Shown here in pieces: positions 8,863 through 18,471 of a stretch of 64,000 bases of DNA. Source of the DNA: Stieleria sp039821235 (GTDB taxonomy: Bacteria; Planctomycetota; Planctomycetia; Pirellulales; Pirellulaceae). The notes below the pieces were generated by a model. It was not told the origin of the DNA. It ran no database searches and saw only the letters and a program-made list of their open reading frames with translations. The stretch is taken from NCBI GenBank assembly GCA_039821235.1, contig JBCBOO010000003.1:1-64000 (forward strand), read 5' to 3'. Position numbers and translations under genes: made by a program. The number at the start of each line of letters is the position of its first letter. Within the stretch, counting starts at the first letter, position 1.

Positions 8863-11694
8863 ATGCCGCGCTATAACCCTGCCGACATCGAACCCCAGTG
8901 GCAAGCCTACTGGGAAGAAAACAAGACGTTTGTGACCCCCGATCCTCCGGGCGAGACCAAGCGGTATGTGCTGGATATGTTCCCCTATCCCAGCGGCGAC
9001 GGGCTCCACGTCGGTCACCCCGAAGGTTACACGGCAACCGATATCGTTTCTCGATTCGCGAGGCTTCGGGGCGAAAGCGTATTGCACCCGATGGGCTTTG
9101 ACGCGTTCGGATTGCCCGCCGAGGAACACGCCATCAAGACTGGCGAACATCCTCGCGTTCAGACCCAACGAAACATCGACAACTTCACGCGCCAGTTGAA
9201 GATGCTCGGTTTCAGCTACGACTGGGATCGCGTGTTGGCCACAACGGACGAAGACTACTTCCGTTGGACGCAGTTCATCTTCCTCACGCTTTTTGAGACT
9301 TGGTTCGACCACGAGCAACAGAAGGGCCGACCGATCAGCGAGTTGCCGATTCCGGACGAAATCCGGCAGCAAGGTGACTCCGCCACACAGGATTTTATCG
9401 ACTCCAAGCGGTTGGCCTATTTGGACGACGCGCTCGTCAATTGGTGTCCCAAATTGGGGACCGTGTTGGCCAATGAAGAAGTGGTCGACGGGAAGAGCGA
9501 AGTCGGCGGTCACCCTGTCAAACGCATTCCGCTACGCCAGTGGATGTTGCGAATCACCGACTATGCCGAACGCTTGCTCGACGGGTTGGATGAATTGCAG
9601 TGGCCCACCGGGATCAAAAAGCTGCAGACCGATTGGATCGGCCGTAGCACGGGTGCCGAACTGGATTTCTTTGTGGGTACCGAACCCAGCTTTGCCACCT
9701 GGCAATCCGTTCGCCAATCGGAAGGATTCCCCAACGACCCGGGCGAAAACGCGTTGCGCGTCTACACAACTCGACCGGACACGTTGTTCGGAGCGACCTA
9801 CATGGTTGTCTCGCCAGAGCATCCGATGCTGGCGCATTTGACAACGGATGATCAACGCTCCGACGTGGAATCCTACTGCGAAAAGGCGTCTTTCAAGTCC
9901 GATCGTGAACGAACGGAAGGTGATCGAGAAAAAACGGGTGTCTTTACCGGCAGCTACGCCATCAATCCGGTCAATCGCAAGCCGGTGCCGATTTGGGTCG
10001 CGGACTACGTGCTCGCGGGCTATGGGACGGGAGCGATCATGGCTGTGCCCGCACACGACGAACGCGATTTCGAATTCGCCGTCAAATACGACTTGCCGGT
10101 CATCGCTGTCGTGGATCCGCCGGACGACCATGAACAACGAGAGGAAATCCTGGGTGGAAAAGCATGTTATGCAGCCGTCGGCGTCGCCATCAATAGCGGT
10201 GATTTCGATGGCAAAGAAACCGTCGAGGTCAAGCAAGCCATCACGGCCTCGTTGACGGAAGATGGAATGGGCGGCGAAGCGGTCAATTACAAGTTGCGTG
10301 ACTGGTTGTTCAGTCGGCAACGTTTTTGGGGGGAGCCGTTTCCGATCTTGCACGAGTTGGATGGCGATGGGCAACCAACGGGACGCCTGCGCGGAGTGGA
10401 TGCGAAGGACTTGCCGGTTCGTTTGCCCGAGCTCGAAGACTTCAAGCCGCATGGTCGGCCCGAACCACCGCTCGCGAAGGCGGACGATGACTGGTTGTAC
10501 GTCGAGCTGGATGGAAAACGCTATCGACGGGAAACCAACACGATGCCTCAGTGGGCCGGGTCGTGTTGGTATTACCTGCGCTATATCGATCCCAAGAACG
10601 ACACGGCATTGATCGATCCGGAAAAGGAACGCGCATGGATGCCGGTGGACCTCTATGTCGGCGGAGCCGAGCATGCCGTGTTGCACTTGCTGTACTCAAG
10701 GTTCTGGCACAAAGTGCTGTACGACCGCGGTCATGTGTCGACGCCCGAGCCTTTCGGCCGATTGGTCAATCAAGGCATGATTCTCGGCGAAGTCGAATTC
10801 TCGATGTTCGTCGATGAAGACGACCAGTCCGTCTCGCTCAGCGATGTCAAGAAAGCGGCCGATGGAGGTCGCGTTTCCAAAGACGGCCGCAGAGTCACTT
10901 CGAAGCCGATTTCCGACGAGCTTGTCGAAAAGAAGGGCGAAGGTTTTGTATTGATCGAAAACCCTTCGATTCGAATCGAAAGTCGCGCGAACAAAATGTC
11001 CAAGAGTCGCGGCAACGTGGTCAACCCCGACGTCGTGGTGGACGAATACGGCGCCGATTCATTGCGTCTCTACGAGATGTTCATGGGACCGCTCGAGGCG
11101 ACGAAGCCGTGGTCGATGGCAGGCGTCGGTGGTGTGCGAAACTTCTTGGACCGTGTTTGGCGATTGATCGTCGATGATCAAGAGGACGACTTGGTTTTGC
11201 AGCCGTCGCTGAGCGACCAGCCGTGCGACGAGGATCAAAACCGGATGCTGCACGCCACGATCAAGAAGGTCACCGAGGATACGGATGAGATGAGTTTCAA
11301 CACCGCGATCGCGCGGATGATGGAGTTCACTAACTTTTTCACACGTTCGGAATCTCGCCCGATCGAAGCGATGAAGTCGTTTTTGATCTTGTTGTCACCC
11401 TACGCGCCCCATCTCGCCGAGGAGCTTTGGAAGGTATTGGGTCAAGAAGGCTCGATCGCGCACCAAAGTTGGCCTCAATGGGATGAAGCGGCGCTCGTTG
11501 AAAGCTCCATCGAGATTCCAGTTCAGTTCAATGGAAAGGTCAAAACCAAAATCAACGTCCCCCCGGAATCCAAGCCCGATCAGATGATTGAGGCGGCGCT
11601 TGCCGACGCGCGAGTGCAGCAGATGCTGGACGGAAAACAGCTGATCAAGAAGATCGCGGTGCCGAAACGGCTCGTAAATTTTGTTGTCAAATAG
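8863..11694 (+). CDS. leuS: Leucyl-tRNA synthetase
   Basis: This class I synthetase charges tRNA-Leu. The HIGH-type signature appears as GLHVGHPEGYTATD at about residue 50, the CP1 editing domain lies in the middle (TTRPDTLFGATYMVVSPEHP and the VPAHDERDFEFA segment), and KMSKS is at 711-715 (ANKMSKSRGNVVNPD). At 943 residues it is about 80 longer than the Escherichia coli enzyme. Extra sequence lies after about residue 150 and in a segment of about 60 residues just before KMSKS that includes SMFVDEDDQSVSLSDVKKA. ATG at 8863 fits the family N-terminus (PRYNPADIEPQWQAYW). Confidence 0.97.
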   Translation: MPRYNPADIEPQWQAYWEENKTFVTPDPPGETKRYVLDMFPYPSGDGLHVGHPEGYTATDIVSRFARLRGESVLHPMGFDAFGLPAEEHAIKTGEHPRVQTQRNIDNFTRQLKMLGFSYDWDRVLATTDEDYFRWTQFIFLTLFETWFDHEQQKGRPISELPIPDEIRQQGDSATQDFIDSKRLAYLDDALVNWCPKLGTVLANEEVVDGKSEVGGHPVKRIPLRQWMLRITDYAERLLDGLDELQWPTGIKKLQTDWIGRSTGAELDFFVGTEPSFATWQSVRQSEGFPNDPGENALRVYTTRPDTLFGATYMVVSPEHPMLAHLTTDDQRSDVESYCEKASFKSDRERTEGDREKTGVFTGSYAINPVNRKPVPIWVADYVLAGYGTGAIMAVPAHDERDFEFAVKYDLPVIAVVDPPDDHEQREEILGGKACYAAVGVAINSGDFDGKETVEVKQAITASLTEDGMGGEAVNYKLRDWLFSRQRFWGEPFPILHELDGDGQPTGRLRGVDAKDLPVRLPELEDFKPHGRPEPPLAKADDDWLYVELDGKRYRRETNTMPQWAGSCWYYLRYIDPKNDTALIDPEKERAWMPVDLYVGGAEHAVLHLLYSRFWHKVLYDRGHVSTPEPFGRLVNQGMILGEVEFSMFVDEDDQSVSLSDVKKAADGGRVSKDGRRVTSKPISDELVEKKGEGFVLIENPSIRIESRANKMSKSRGNVVNPDVVVDEYGADSLRLYEMFMGPLEATKPWSMAGVGGVRNFLDRVWRLIVDDQEDDLVLQPSLSDQPCDEDQNRMLHATIKKVTEDTDEMSFNTAIARMMEFTNFFTRSESRPIEAMKSFLILLSPYAPHLAEELWKVLGQEGSIAHQSWPQWDEAALVESSIEIPVQFNGKVKTKINVPPESKPDQMIEAALADARVQQMLDGKQLIKKIAVPKRLVNFVVK

Positions 11695-11867
11695 AATTAT
11701 TTGACGTCATCGGCTCCATTCACTACTCTCAAGGTTGCCGCCGGCACCCTTGCGGGCGACAATTCCCGCCTGCCCGCCTTCTGGGCTACCGACACTGCGA
11801 TTCCCCCCCCGAATAGAAACACCGCTGTCGGACTGGCGTTCGTCCCAATGAACGTTAGGTATTCAAA

Positions 11868-14800
11868 GTGTATCGATCAACGCGTTTTCGTTGGTTAGTG
11901 CTGCTCTCCTGTTTGCTCTCGCCGGCAAGCACGTCCCTGTGCCAAGCAGACGACGTGGCCTCTCAGGAGGTCAGTTTCAAAGAAGACATCGAGCCGATCT
12001 TGCGGCGGAATTGTTATGGCTGCCACCAGGGTGCCAAGCAGCAGGGCGCTTACTTGATGACGGACTTTGATTCGCTCATCAAAGGCGGCGAAACCGGTGA
12101 AGCGGCGATTGTCCCGGGCAAACCCGACGAGAGCTACTTACTCTCGCAGATCGAACTCGTTGACGGCGTGGCAGAGATGCCCAAACCCCCGTCCAAACCG
12201 CTCGATGCCGACGAAGTTGAGCTCATTCGTCGTTGGATTTCCAATGGGGCGGTCAATGACAGTCCGGCCGCCGATGAGCCATTGTTCTCACCTGCGTCGC
12301 CTCCGGTTTACACCAACGCTCCGGCGATCACGGCTTTGGATGTTTCGCCGGATGGGACCAAAGTGGCTGTCGCCGGTTACCACGAAATCTTGCTCGTCGA
12401 TCCGAAAGACGGCTCGCTATTGAATCGCCTCGTCGGCATGAGCCCACGAATCAATGCGGTCGCCTTCAGTCCCGATGGCAGCCGCTTGGCGGCGGTGGGC
12501 GGAACACCGGGCGTTGAAGGCGAAGTGCAACTCTGGGATCCAGCTTCAGGCGAACTGACACTTTCCGTCTCCAAGACCTTTGACACGTTGGCCGGGATCG
12601 CTTGGTCACCCGATGGCGCCAAGTTGGCTTTTGGAGCGGCGGACAATACCGTTCGCGCGATCGAAACCCAAACCGGCCAACAGGTGCTATTCCAAGGTGC
12701 TCACGAAGACTGGATTCGTGACGTGGCCTTCACCAACGACGGCAAGCACGTTGTCTCGGTGGCTCGGGACATGTCCTGCAAGCTCACCGAGGTCGAGACC
12801 GAACGCTTCATCGATAACATCACGTCGATCACGCCGGGTGCGCTATCCGGAGGACTCAATCAAGTCGTCGTGCACCCTGCCCGGAATGAAATCATCGTCG
12901 GCGGTGCCGATGGGATTGCAAAGGTCTATCGGATTTTCCGTGAGACCGCTCGCAAGATCGGAGATGATGCCAACCTGGTGCGAAAGTTGCCTGCCATGCA
13001 AGGGCGGATCTTTGGCCTAGCCCTCAACTCTGACGCGACTCGGATTGCCGCGGTGGCCACGATCGATGGCGAGTCGGAAATCTCGGTTTGGGCATATGAC
13101 TTCGATGGAACACTGACGGACGAGATCAAAAAGATCATTGCCAAACGTGTGAACGAGCGCTCCGCTGCCGAGAAGGCATTGCTGGCCAAGCACCAGGACA
13201 CAACCACCACCGAACTCTCGCGACTGACGGTACCGCAAACGGTCTATTGCGTTGCGTTCACGCCAGACAACACCTTGTTGTTCGTTGGCAGCGATGGGGA
13301 AATCCAGCGTATCTCGCCCGATGGTGACTTAGTCGGTTCATTGAAAATTCTTCCGGAAAGCGAAACGCGATCACAGGACTCGCAATCCTTCGACGCGTCC
13401 AGCTGGTTAGCGACGTTACCGGAAACACCGAAGCAGGCTCTTCGTGAAGTGGTTTTCGAATCGATCGAAGTCACGCCCGCGGCGGCAAGTATCGCTTCTC
13501 CGTATGAGTACACGCAGCTGGTCGTCACCGGCGTGACTTCGGACGGAGAGCGAATCGATGTCACCAGGGCGTGTGAGCTTTCGGCCTCCAATGGGCTGGC
13601 GGTCCATCAGCAGGGCTTGGTGACTTTGAACCCCAGCTCACCCATGCAAGCCGACCAATCGATCGAAGTAGCGCTCGGTGATTTCACTGCTTCGGTCAAG
13701 TTGGCGGTCGTCAACCCGGCTCAAGACGCGGTCGACTTCATTCGCGACGTCAATCCGGTGCTCAGCCGGCTCGGATGCAACCAAGGAACGTGTCACGGAG
13801 CTCAGAAGGGCAAGAACGGATTCAAGCTTTCGTTGCGGGGGTATGACCCGCTGTACGATCTCCGCGCGTTGACAGATGACTTGGCGGCGCGACGGATCAA
13901 CCCGGCCGCACCGGAGCAATCGTTGATGTTGCGGAAACCACTCGGTCTCACGCCACACGAGGGCGGCGTGCTGATGGACAAAGGCGACCCCTATCACGCG
14001 ATCCTCCGACGATGGATCGCCGACGGAAGTCAACTCGACTTGGAAACACCACGCGTCACTCGTCTCGAGATCTTTCCGAATAACCCCGTGGTGCAAACCG
14101 TCGGGACCCAACAACAAGTCCGCTTGGTGGCCCACTTTGCCGACGGCCAATCACGCGACGTGACTCGGGAAGCGTTCATCGAGAGCGGGAACACCGAAGT
14201 CGCGAAAGCCGAGCGTGGTGGTCTGTTGACCGCCGTCCGCCGTGGCGAGGCTGCGATCCTCGCTCGATACGAGGGCAATTATGTCGCATCCACGTTGACC
14301 GTGATGGGGGACCGCAGCGGTTATCAAGAATCGCCCGTCGAAACATGGGGGACGATCGACGAATGGGTCGCCGAGAAATGGGCTCGCGTCAAAGTTCAGC
14401 CGAGTCCGCTCAGCGACGACGCGGCATTCCTCCGCCGCGTCACACTCGACCTCACCGGGTTGCCGCCGACCAGCGAGAAGGTTCGAGAATTCCTCGCCGA
14501 CTCCACGCCCACGCGCGAGAAACGAGAGCGAGAGGTCGATCAACTGTTGGCCTCGGATGCCTACGTCGACTACTGGACCAACAAATGGGCCGACCTGCTA
14601 CAAGTCAATCGCAAGTTTCTGGGCGTTGAGGGAAGCAAGAAGTTTCGCGAGTGGATTCGGACGGCAGTGCAAGAGAACCGTCCTTACGACGAGTTTGCCC
14701 AACAGATTCTGACCGCGAGCGGATCCAACCGTGAGAACCCCGCTGCGAGTTACTTCAAAGTGCTTCGCAATCCCGAAGACACCATGGAGAACACGACGCA

Positions 14801-16967
14801 CCTCTTTTTGGGCATTCGTTTCAACTGCAACAAGTGTCACGACCATCCGTTCGAACGTTGGACACAGGACCAGTACTTCGAGTTGGCCGCGTTCTTCAGC
14901 CAGGTGCAACTCAAAGCCGACCCGGAATCGAAGGGCAAAAAGATTGGCGGCACGGCCGTCGAAGGGGCGAAGCCGCTGTACGAGATCGTCGTGGACAGCC
15001 AACAGGGAGACGTTAAACACGGCCGCACGGGAAAGGTCGTTGCACCGAAACATCCCTACGAAGTGGACTTTGATTCCGCAGACAAGCCGACGCGGCGCGA
15101 GTTGCTCGCCGACTGGATGACGGACGCCGACAACCCTTACTTCGCTCGCAGCTATGTGAATCGACTCTGGGGCTACCTTTTGGGCGTCGGCTTGATCGAA
15201 CCCATCGACGACATTCGAGCCGGTAATCCGCCGACCAACCCCGGTTTGCTGGACCATCTGACGCAACGATTTGTTGATTCGGGATTCGATACGCGAAGCA
15301 TCTTGCGTGAAATCTGCAACAGCCGAACGTATCAATTGAGCGTGGAAACCAACGCGCTCAATGAAGACGATGTTCTGAATTATTCGCATGCGATGCCGCG
15401 CCGATTGCCGGCCGAGGTCATCTACGATGCGGTTCATCGTTTGACGGGTGCGACCAGTCAGATTCCAGGGATGCCTGCCGGAACGCGCGCAGCGGCCGTG
15501 ACCGATTCCGGAGTGAAGCTTGCCGACGGTTTTTTGCAGAATCTGGGACGACCGGTTCGCGAGAGTGCTTGTGAGTGCGAACGTTCCAGCGAACTACAGC
15601 TTGGACCGATTATGGCGTTGGTCGGTGGACCCACGATTGCCGGAGCGATCTCGGATCCCAAGAACGAACTGGAGAAAATTGTCGCCGACAATCCGGATGA
15701 TCGCCAACTTGCCGAAGAGCTCTTCCTTCGTTCCCTCGGTCGACCACCGACGGACGCGGAGTTGGACGCGTTCGACCAAATCAAACGTCGGATCGACCTT
15801 GATCACCAAAGCTTGATCCAACAATTGGCCGAGCAGGAGGCTCTCTGGAAGGCCGAGAAAGCGAAACGGGAAGCGACAAGAGAACAAGAGCTCGAATCGA
15901 CCCGGAAGAAGCTTGCCGAACAGATCGAGGCCGCAAAGCCCGAGCAGGAGCGACTCGCCAAGGAACGTGAACAACGAATCCAAGCGGCGAAAGAAGCACT
16001 CGCGAAAGTCGACTCGGAGTTGGAACAACGTCTGGATCAGTGGGGGGCGGAACACGCCAGCCAGACGGAGTGGTTTCCCCTTCGTCCGGTCACGCTCGCC
16101 GCAACCAATAAAGCCACACTGGTTGCCAATGCCGATCGTTCGATCACGGCCTCGAAGGAAGCGGGCAAAGGCGTTTACACGATCGACTTTCAAACCAGTC
16201 TGCCCATGATTACGGGGCTTCGGTTGGAAGCTCTTTCGGATGAGTCGCTCCCCGGTGGAGGTCCAGGTCTGCCGAGCAACGGGAACTTCGTTGTGACCGA
16301 ATTTGAAGTCGACGTCGCCGACACGGAAGACGCCAAGAAGTTCCGTGATGTTGCGATTGCGAGTGGCAAAGCTGACTTCTTACAGTCGTCATTCAGCATC
16401 GAAGCCACCTTCGACGGTAACAAGCGCAACCAGGGTGGCTGGGCGGTTTCCGGTGCCACCGGGCTCGATCACTGGGCGACGTTCCGTCTGGCAAAGCCGA
16501 TTGAAAATGCGACGGGTTGCACCCTGCGAATTCAGATTCATCAGTTCCATAACGCGGGCGATCATCGCTTAGGCAAATTTCGCATCAGTGCCACCAACTC
16601 AACCGGTGAATTGCCACTCGGTTTGCCGGAAACCTACGCGGCGATCGTTTCGACCCCGAAACCGCAGCGAGCGGAATCCTCGACGCAAGTGTTGCTGAAT
16701 TATGTTCGGAAAACGGATGCCAAGCGTGTCAAAGCCGCTGGCGCGGTTGCCGCCGCCAGCAAGCCGGTGCCTCGCGATGCCGAAACCGTTCGCCTCGAAA
16801 AACGCATCGAACGTCTGTCGATTGAAACGCCAGACGACCCACGAATCGTTCGACTTCGGTCCGATGTCGAACAAAGTAAACAGCAGGTTGAACGTCTTCG
16901 TTTGACCGCTGCCGAAGACTTGACTTGGGCTTTGATCAATAGCCCCGCTTTCCTGTTCAATCACTGA
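11868..16967 (+). CDS. Large secreted cytochrome c/WD40/DUF1549-DUF1553 protein (PSD1-type, planctomycete)
   Basis: The protein has 1699 residues. GTG at 11868 follows a TTAGG tract and opens a signal peptide (RFRWLVLLSCLLSPASTSLCQA). A first planctomycete cytochrome c domain has CYGCH at 49-53. WD40-like beta-propeller repeats (VAFSPDGSRLA, IAWSPDGAKLA) run to about residue 500. An Ig-like stretch, a second cytochrome-like motif CNQGTCHG (about 636) and another Ig-like domain follow. DUF1549 (from about 826) contains CNKCHDHPFE near 986, and DUF1553 follows (VNRLWGYLLGVGLIEPIDD). A charged coiled coil near 1310-1385 and a beta-rich C-terminal region complete the protein. A role in exported redox or polymer degradation has been proposed for the family but is unproven. 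It pairs with the DUF1501 gene 18 bases downstream. Confidence 0.9.
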   Translation: MYRSTRFRWLVLLSCLLSPASTSLCQADDVASQEVSFKEDIEPILRRNCYGCHQGAKQQGAYLMTDFDSLIKGGETGEAAIVPGKPDESYLLSQIELVDGVAEMPKPPSKPLDADEVELIRRWISNGAVNDSPAADEPLFSPASPPVYTNAPAITALDVSPDGTKVAVAGYHEILLVDPKDGSLLNRLVGMSPRINAVAFSPDGSRLAAVGGTPGVEGEVQLWDPASGELTLSVSKTFDTLAGIAWSPDGAKLAFGAADNTVRAIETQTGQQVLFQGAHEDWIRDVAFTNDGKHVVSVARDMSCKLTEVETERFIDNITSITPGALSGGLNQVVVHPARNEIIVGGADGIAKVYRIFRETARKIGDDANLVRKLPAMQGRIFGLALNSDATRIAAVATIDGESEISVWAYDFDGTLTDEIKKIIAKRVNERSAAEKALLAKHQDTTTTELSRLTVPQTVYCVAFTPDNTLLFVGSDGEIQRISPDGDLVGSLKILPESETRSQDSQSFDASSWLATLPETPKQALREVVFESIEVTPAAASIASPYEYTQLVVTGVTSDGERIDVTRACELSASNGLAVHQQGLVTLNPSSPMQADQSIEVALGDFTASVKLAVVNPAQDAVDFIRDVNPVLSRLGCNQGTCHGAQKGKNGFKLSLRGYDPLYDLRALTDDLAARRINPAAPEQSLMLRKPLGLTPHEGGVLMDKGDPYHAILRRWIADGSQLDLETPRVTRLEIFPNNPVVQTVGTQQQVRLVAHFADGQSRDVTREAFIESGNTEVAKAERGGLLTAVRRGEAAILARYEGNYVASTLTVMGDRSGYQESPVETWGTIDEWVAEKWARVKVQPSPLSDDAAFLRRVTLDLTGLPPTSEKVREFLADSTPTREKREREVDQLLASDAYVDYWTNKWADLLQVNRKFLGVEGSKKFREWIRTAVQENRPYDEFAQQILTASGSNRENPAASYFKVLRNPEDTMENTTHLFLGIRFNCNKCHDHPFERWTQDQYFELAAFFSQVQLKADPESKGKKIGGTAVEGAKPLYEIVVDSQQGDVKHGRTGKVVAPKHPYEVDFDSADKPTRRELLADWMTDADNPYFARSYVNRLWGYLLGVGLIEPIDDIRAGNPPTNPGLLDHLTQRFVDSGFDTRSILREICNSRTYQLSVETNALNEDDVLNYSHAMPRRLPAEVIYDAVHRLTGATSQIPGMPAGTRAAAVTDSGVKLADGFLQNLGRPVRESACECERSSELQLGPIMALVGGPTIAGAISDPKNELEKIVADNPDDRQLAEELFLRSLGRPPTDAELDAFDQIKRRIDLDHQSLIQQLAEQEALWKAEKAKREATREQELESTRKKLAEQIEAAKPEQERLAKEREQRIQAAKEALAKVDSELEQRLDQWGAEHASQTEWFPLRPVTLAATNKATLVANADRSITASKEAGKGVYTIDFQTSLPMITGLRLEALSDESLPGGGPGLPSNGNFVVTEFEVDVADTEDAKKFRDVAIASGKADFLQSSFSIEATFDGNKRNQGGWAVSGATGLDHWATFRLAKPIENATGCTLRIQIHQFHNAGDHRLGKFRISATNSTGELPLGLPETYAAIVSTPKPQRAESSTQVLLNYVRKTDAKRVKAAGAVAAASKPVPRDAETVRLEKRIERLSIETPDDPRIVRLRSDVEQSKQQVERLRLTAAEDLTWALINSPAFLFNH

Positions 16968-16985
16968 CCCATTTGGAGACGCGTC

Positions 16986-18455
16986 ATGCTTTCTTTCAAA
17001 GGCTTTGCAGCCAAAGACCTCTGCGATCCCCATTTGGCTCCGAGCCGCCGCACCTTTCTGAGGGTGGGGGGCTGTGGCATGCTCGGGCTTTCACTGCCCT
17101 CACTGTTGCAAATGGAATCCGCAACCGCTTCGGAAGGCGCCGGTGGCGGTCCCGGGTGGGGAAAAGCCAAAAGTATTATCTTGGTCTACTTGCAAGGCGG
17201 TCCCAGTCACCTGGACCTTTGGGACCCCAAGGAAAATGTTCCCGACAACGTGAAGAGCCAATTCAAGGCCATCAATACCAAGTTGCCCGGGGTTCGGTTC
17301 ACCGAAAACCTGCCGCGACTGAGCACACTGAACGATCGATTCAGCATGATTCGGTCCATGTCGTACACGCCCAACGGTTTGTTCAACCACACCGCGGCGA
17401 TCTATCAGATGATGACGGGATACACGACCGATAAGGTCAGTCCTTCGGGGCAACTGGAGCCGCCCTCGCCCAAAGACTTTCCGAACTTCGGCAGCAACAT
17501 CGTCAAAATGCAACCGATCGATGAACCGATGTTGCCGTTTGTGATGCTGCCGCGTCCGCTGCAGGAATCAAATGTGGTCGGCAAAGGCGGCACGGCGGGA
17601 TTCCTGGGCAAGTCGTATGATCCGTACACGCTGTATCCCGACGGCGATGATCTGGACATGACCAAAATGAACCGGATCAAAATCGAGGACCTCAAGCTCC
17701 GTGAGGAGGTCTTTAGTGTTCGCCTGGAACGGCGTGCCCAACTACGTGACCTGCTCAACGCGCAGATGCCGCACATCAATAAGGCGGTCGAGAACTACGA
17801 ACTCGATGAGTACTACGACCGCGCGCTCTCATTGATCGTCAGTGGCCGTGCGAGGGAAGCGTTTGATTTCTCGCAAGAGTCCGATGCACTTCGCGACCGT
17901 TACGGACGAAACACGTTTGGGCAAAGTTGCTTGCTCGCCAGGCGTTTGGTGGATGCCGGAACACGCGTCGTGGAAGTGATTTGGCCCAAGGTTGCGAACA
18001 GCGACAATCATTCTTGGGATCACCATGTCGGGTTGAGCAAGCGAATGAAAGATCAATCGGCACCCATGTTGGATGCGGGGCTTTCAACGCTGATCGAAGA
18101 CTTGGATGAACGCGGGATGCTGGAGGAAACACTGGTCGTCGCCGTGGGCGAATTCGGCCGTAGCCCGCAGCGTGGCGTCAGCACCAGTGGCAACAATAAC
18201 TCCGATGACGGACGCGATCACTGGCCCTACTGCTACACGGCCGTGATGGCCGGCGCGGGGACACGGCGCGGTTACGTGCATGGCAAGAGTGATAAAACGG
18301 CGTCGGCACCGCTGGAGGATCCTGTGCATCCGGCCGAACTCCTGGCGACGATCTACCATAGCTTTGGCATTCATCCCGAGACGATCGTCTACAACCACCT
18401 CAACCAGCCACGCGAACTGGTCAAGGCACAGGCCATCACTTCGCTGCTCACTTGA
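16986..18455 (+). CDS. DUF1501 family exported protein (sulfatase-like fold)
   Basis: The protein has 489 residues. The N-terminus has a Tat signal with twin arginines at 21-22 (SRRTFLRVGG) and a hydrophobic stretch to about residue 45. The DUF1501 domain fills the rest, with LVYLQGGPSHLDLWDPK, an internal NSDNHSWDHH segment and GEFGRSPQ near the C-terminus, motifs that resemble metal-ligand positions of alkaline phosphatase/sulfatase-fold proteins. A TTGGAG Shine-Dalgarno lies just before the ATG. The upstream DUF1549/DUF1553 gene is 18 bases away, the standard planctomycete pair. The substrate is unknown. Confidence 0.92.
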   Translation: MLSFKGFAAKDLCDPHLAPSRRTFLRVGGCGMLGLSLPSLLQMESATASEGAGGGPGWGKAKSIILVYLQGGPSHLDLWDPKENVPDNVKSQFKAINTKLPGVRFTENLPRLSTLNDRFSMIRSMSYTPNGLFNHTAAIYQMMTGYTTDKVSPSGQLEPPSPKDFPNFGSNIVKMQPIDEPMLPFVMLPRPLQESNVVGKGGTAGFLGKSYDPYTLYPDGDDLDMTKMNRIKIEDLKLREEVFSVRLERRAQLRDLLNAQMPHINKAVENYELDEYYDRALSLIVSGRAREAFDFSQESDALRDRYGRNTFGQSCLLARRLVDAGTRVVEVIWPKVANSDNHSWDHHVGLSKRMKDQSAPMLDAGLSTLIEDLDERGMLEETLVVAVGEFGRSPQRGVSTSGNNNSDDGRDHWPYCYTAVMAGAGTRRGYVHGKSDKTASAPLEDPVHPAELLATIYHSFGIHPETIVYNHLNQPRELVKAQAITSLLT

Positions 18456-18471
18456 TTGACTCACCGAAGCA

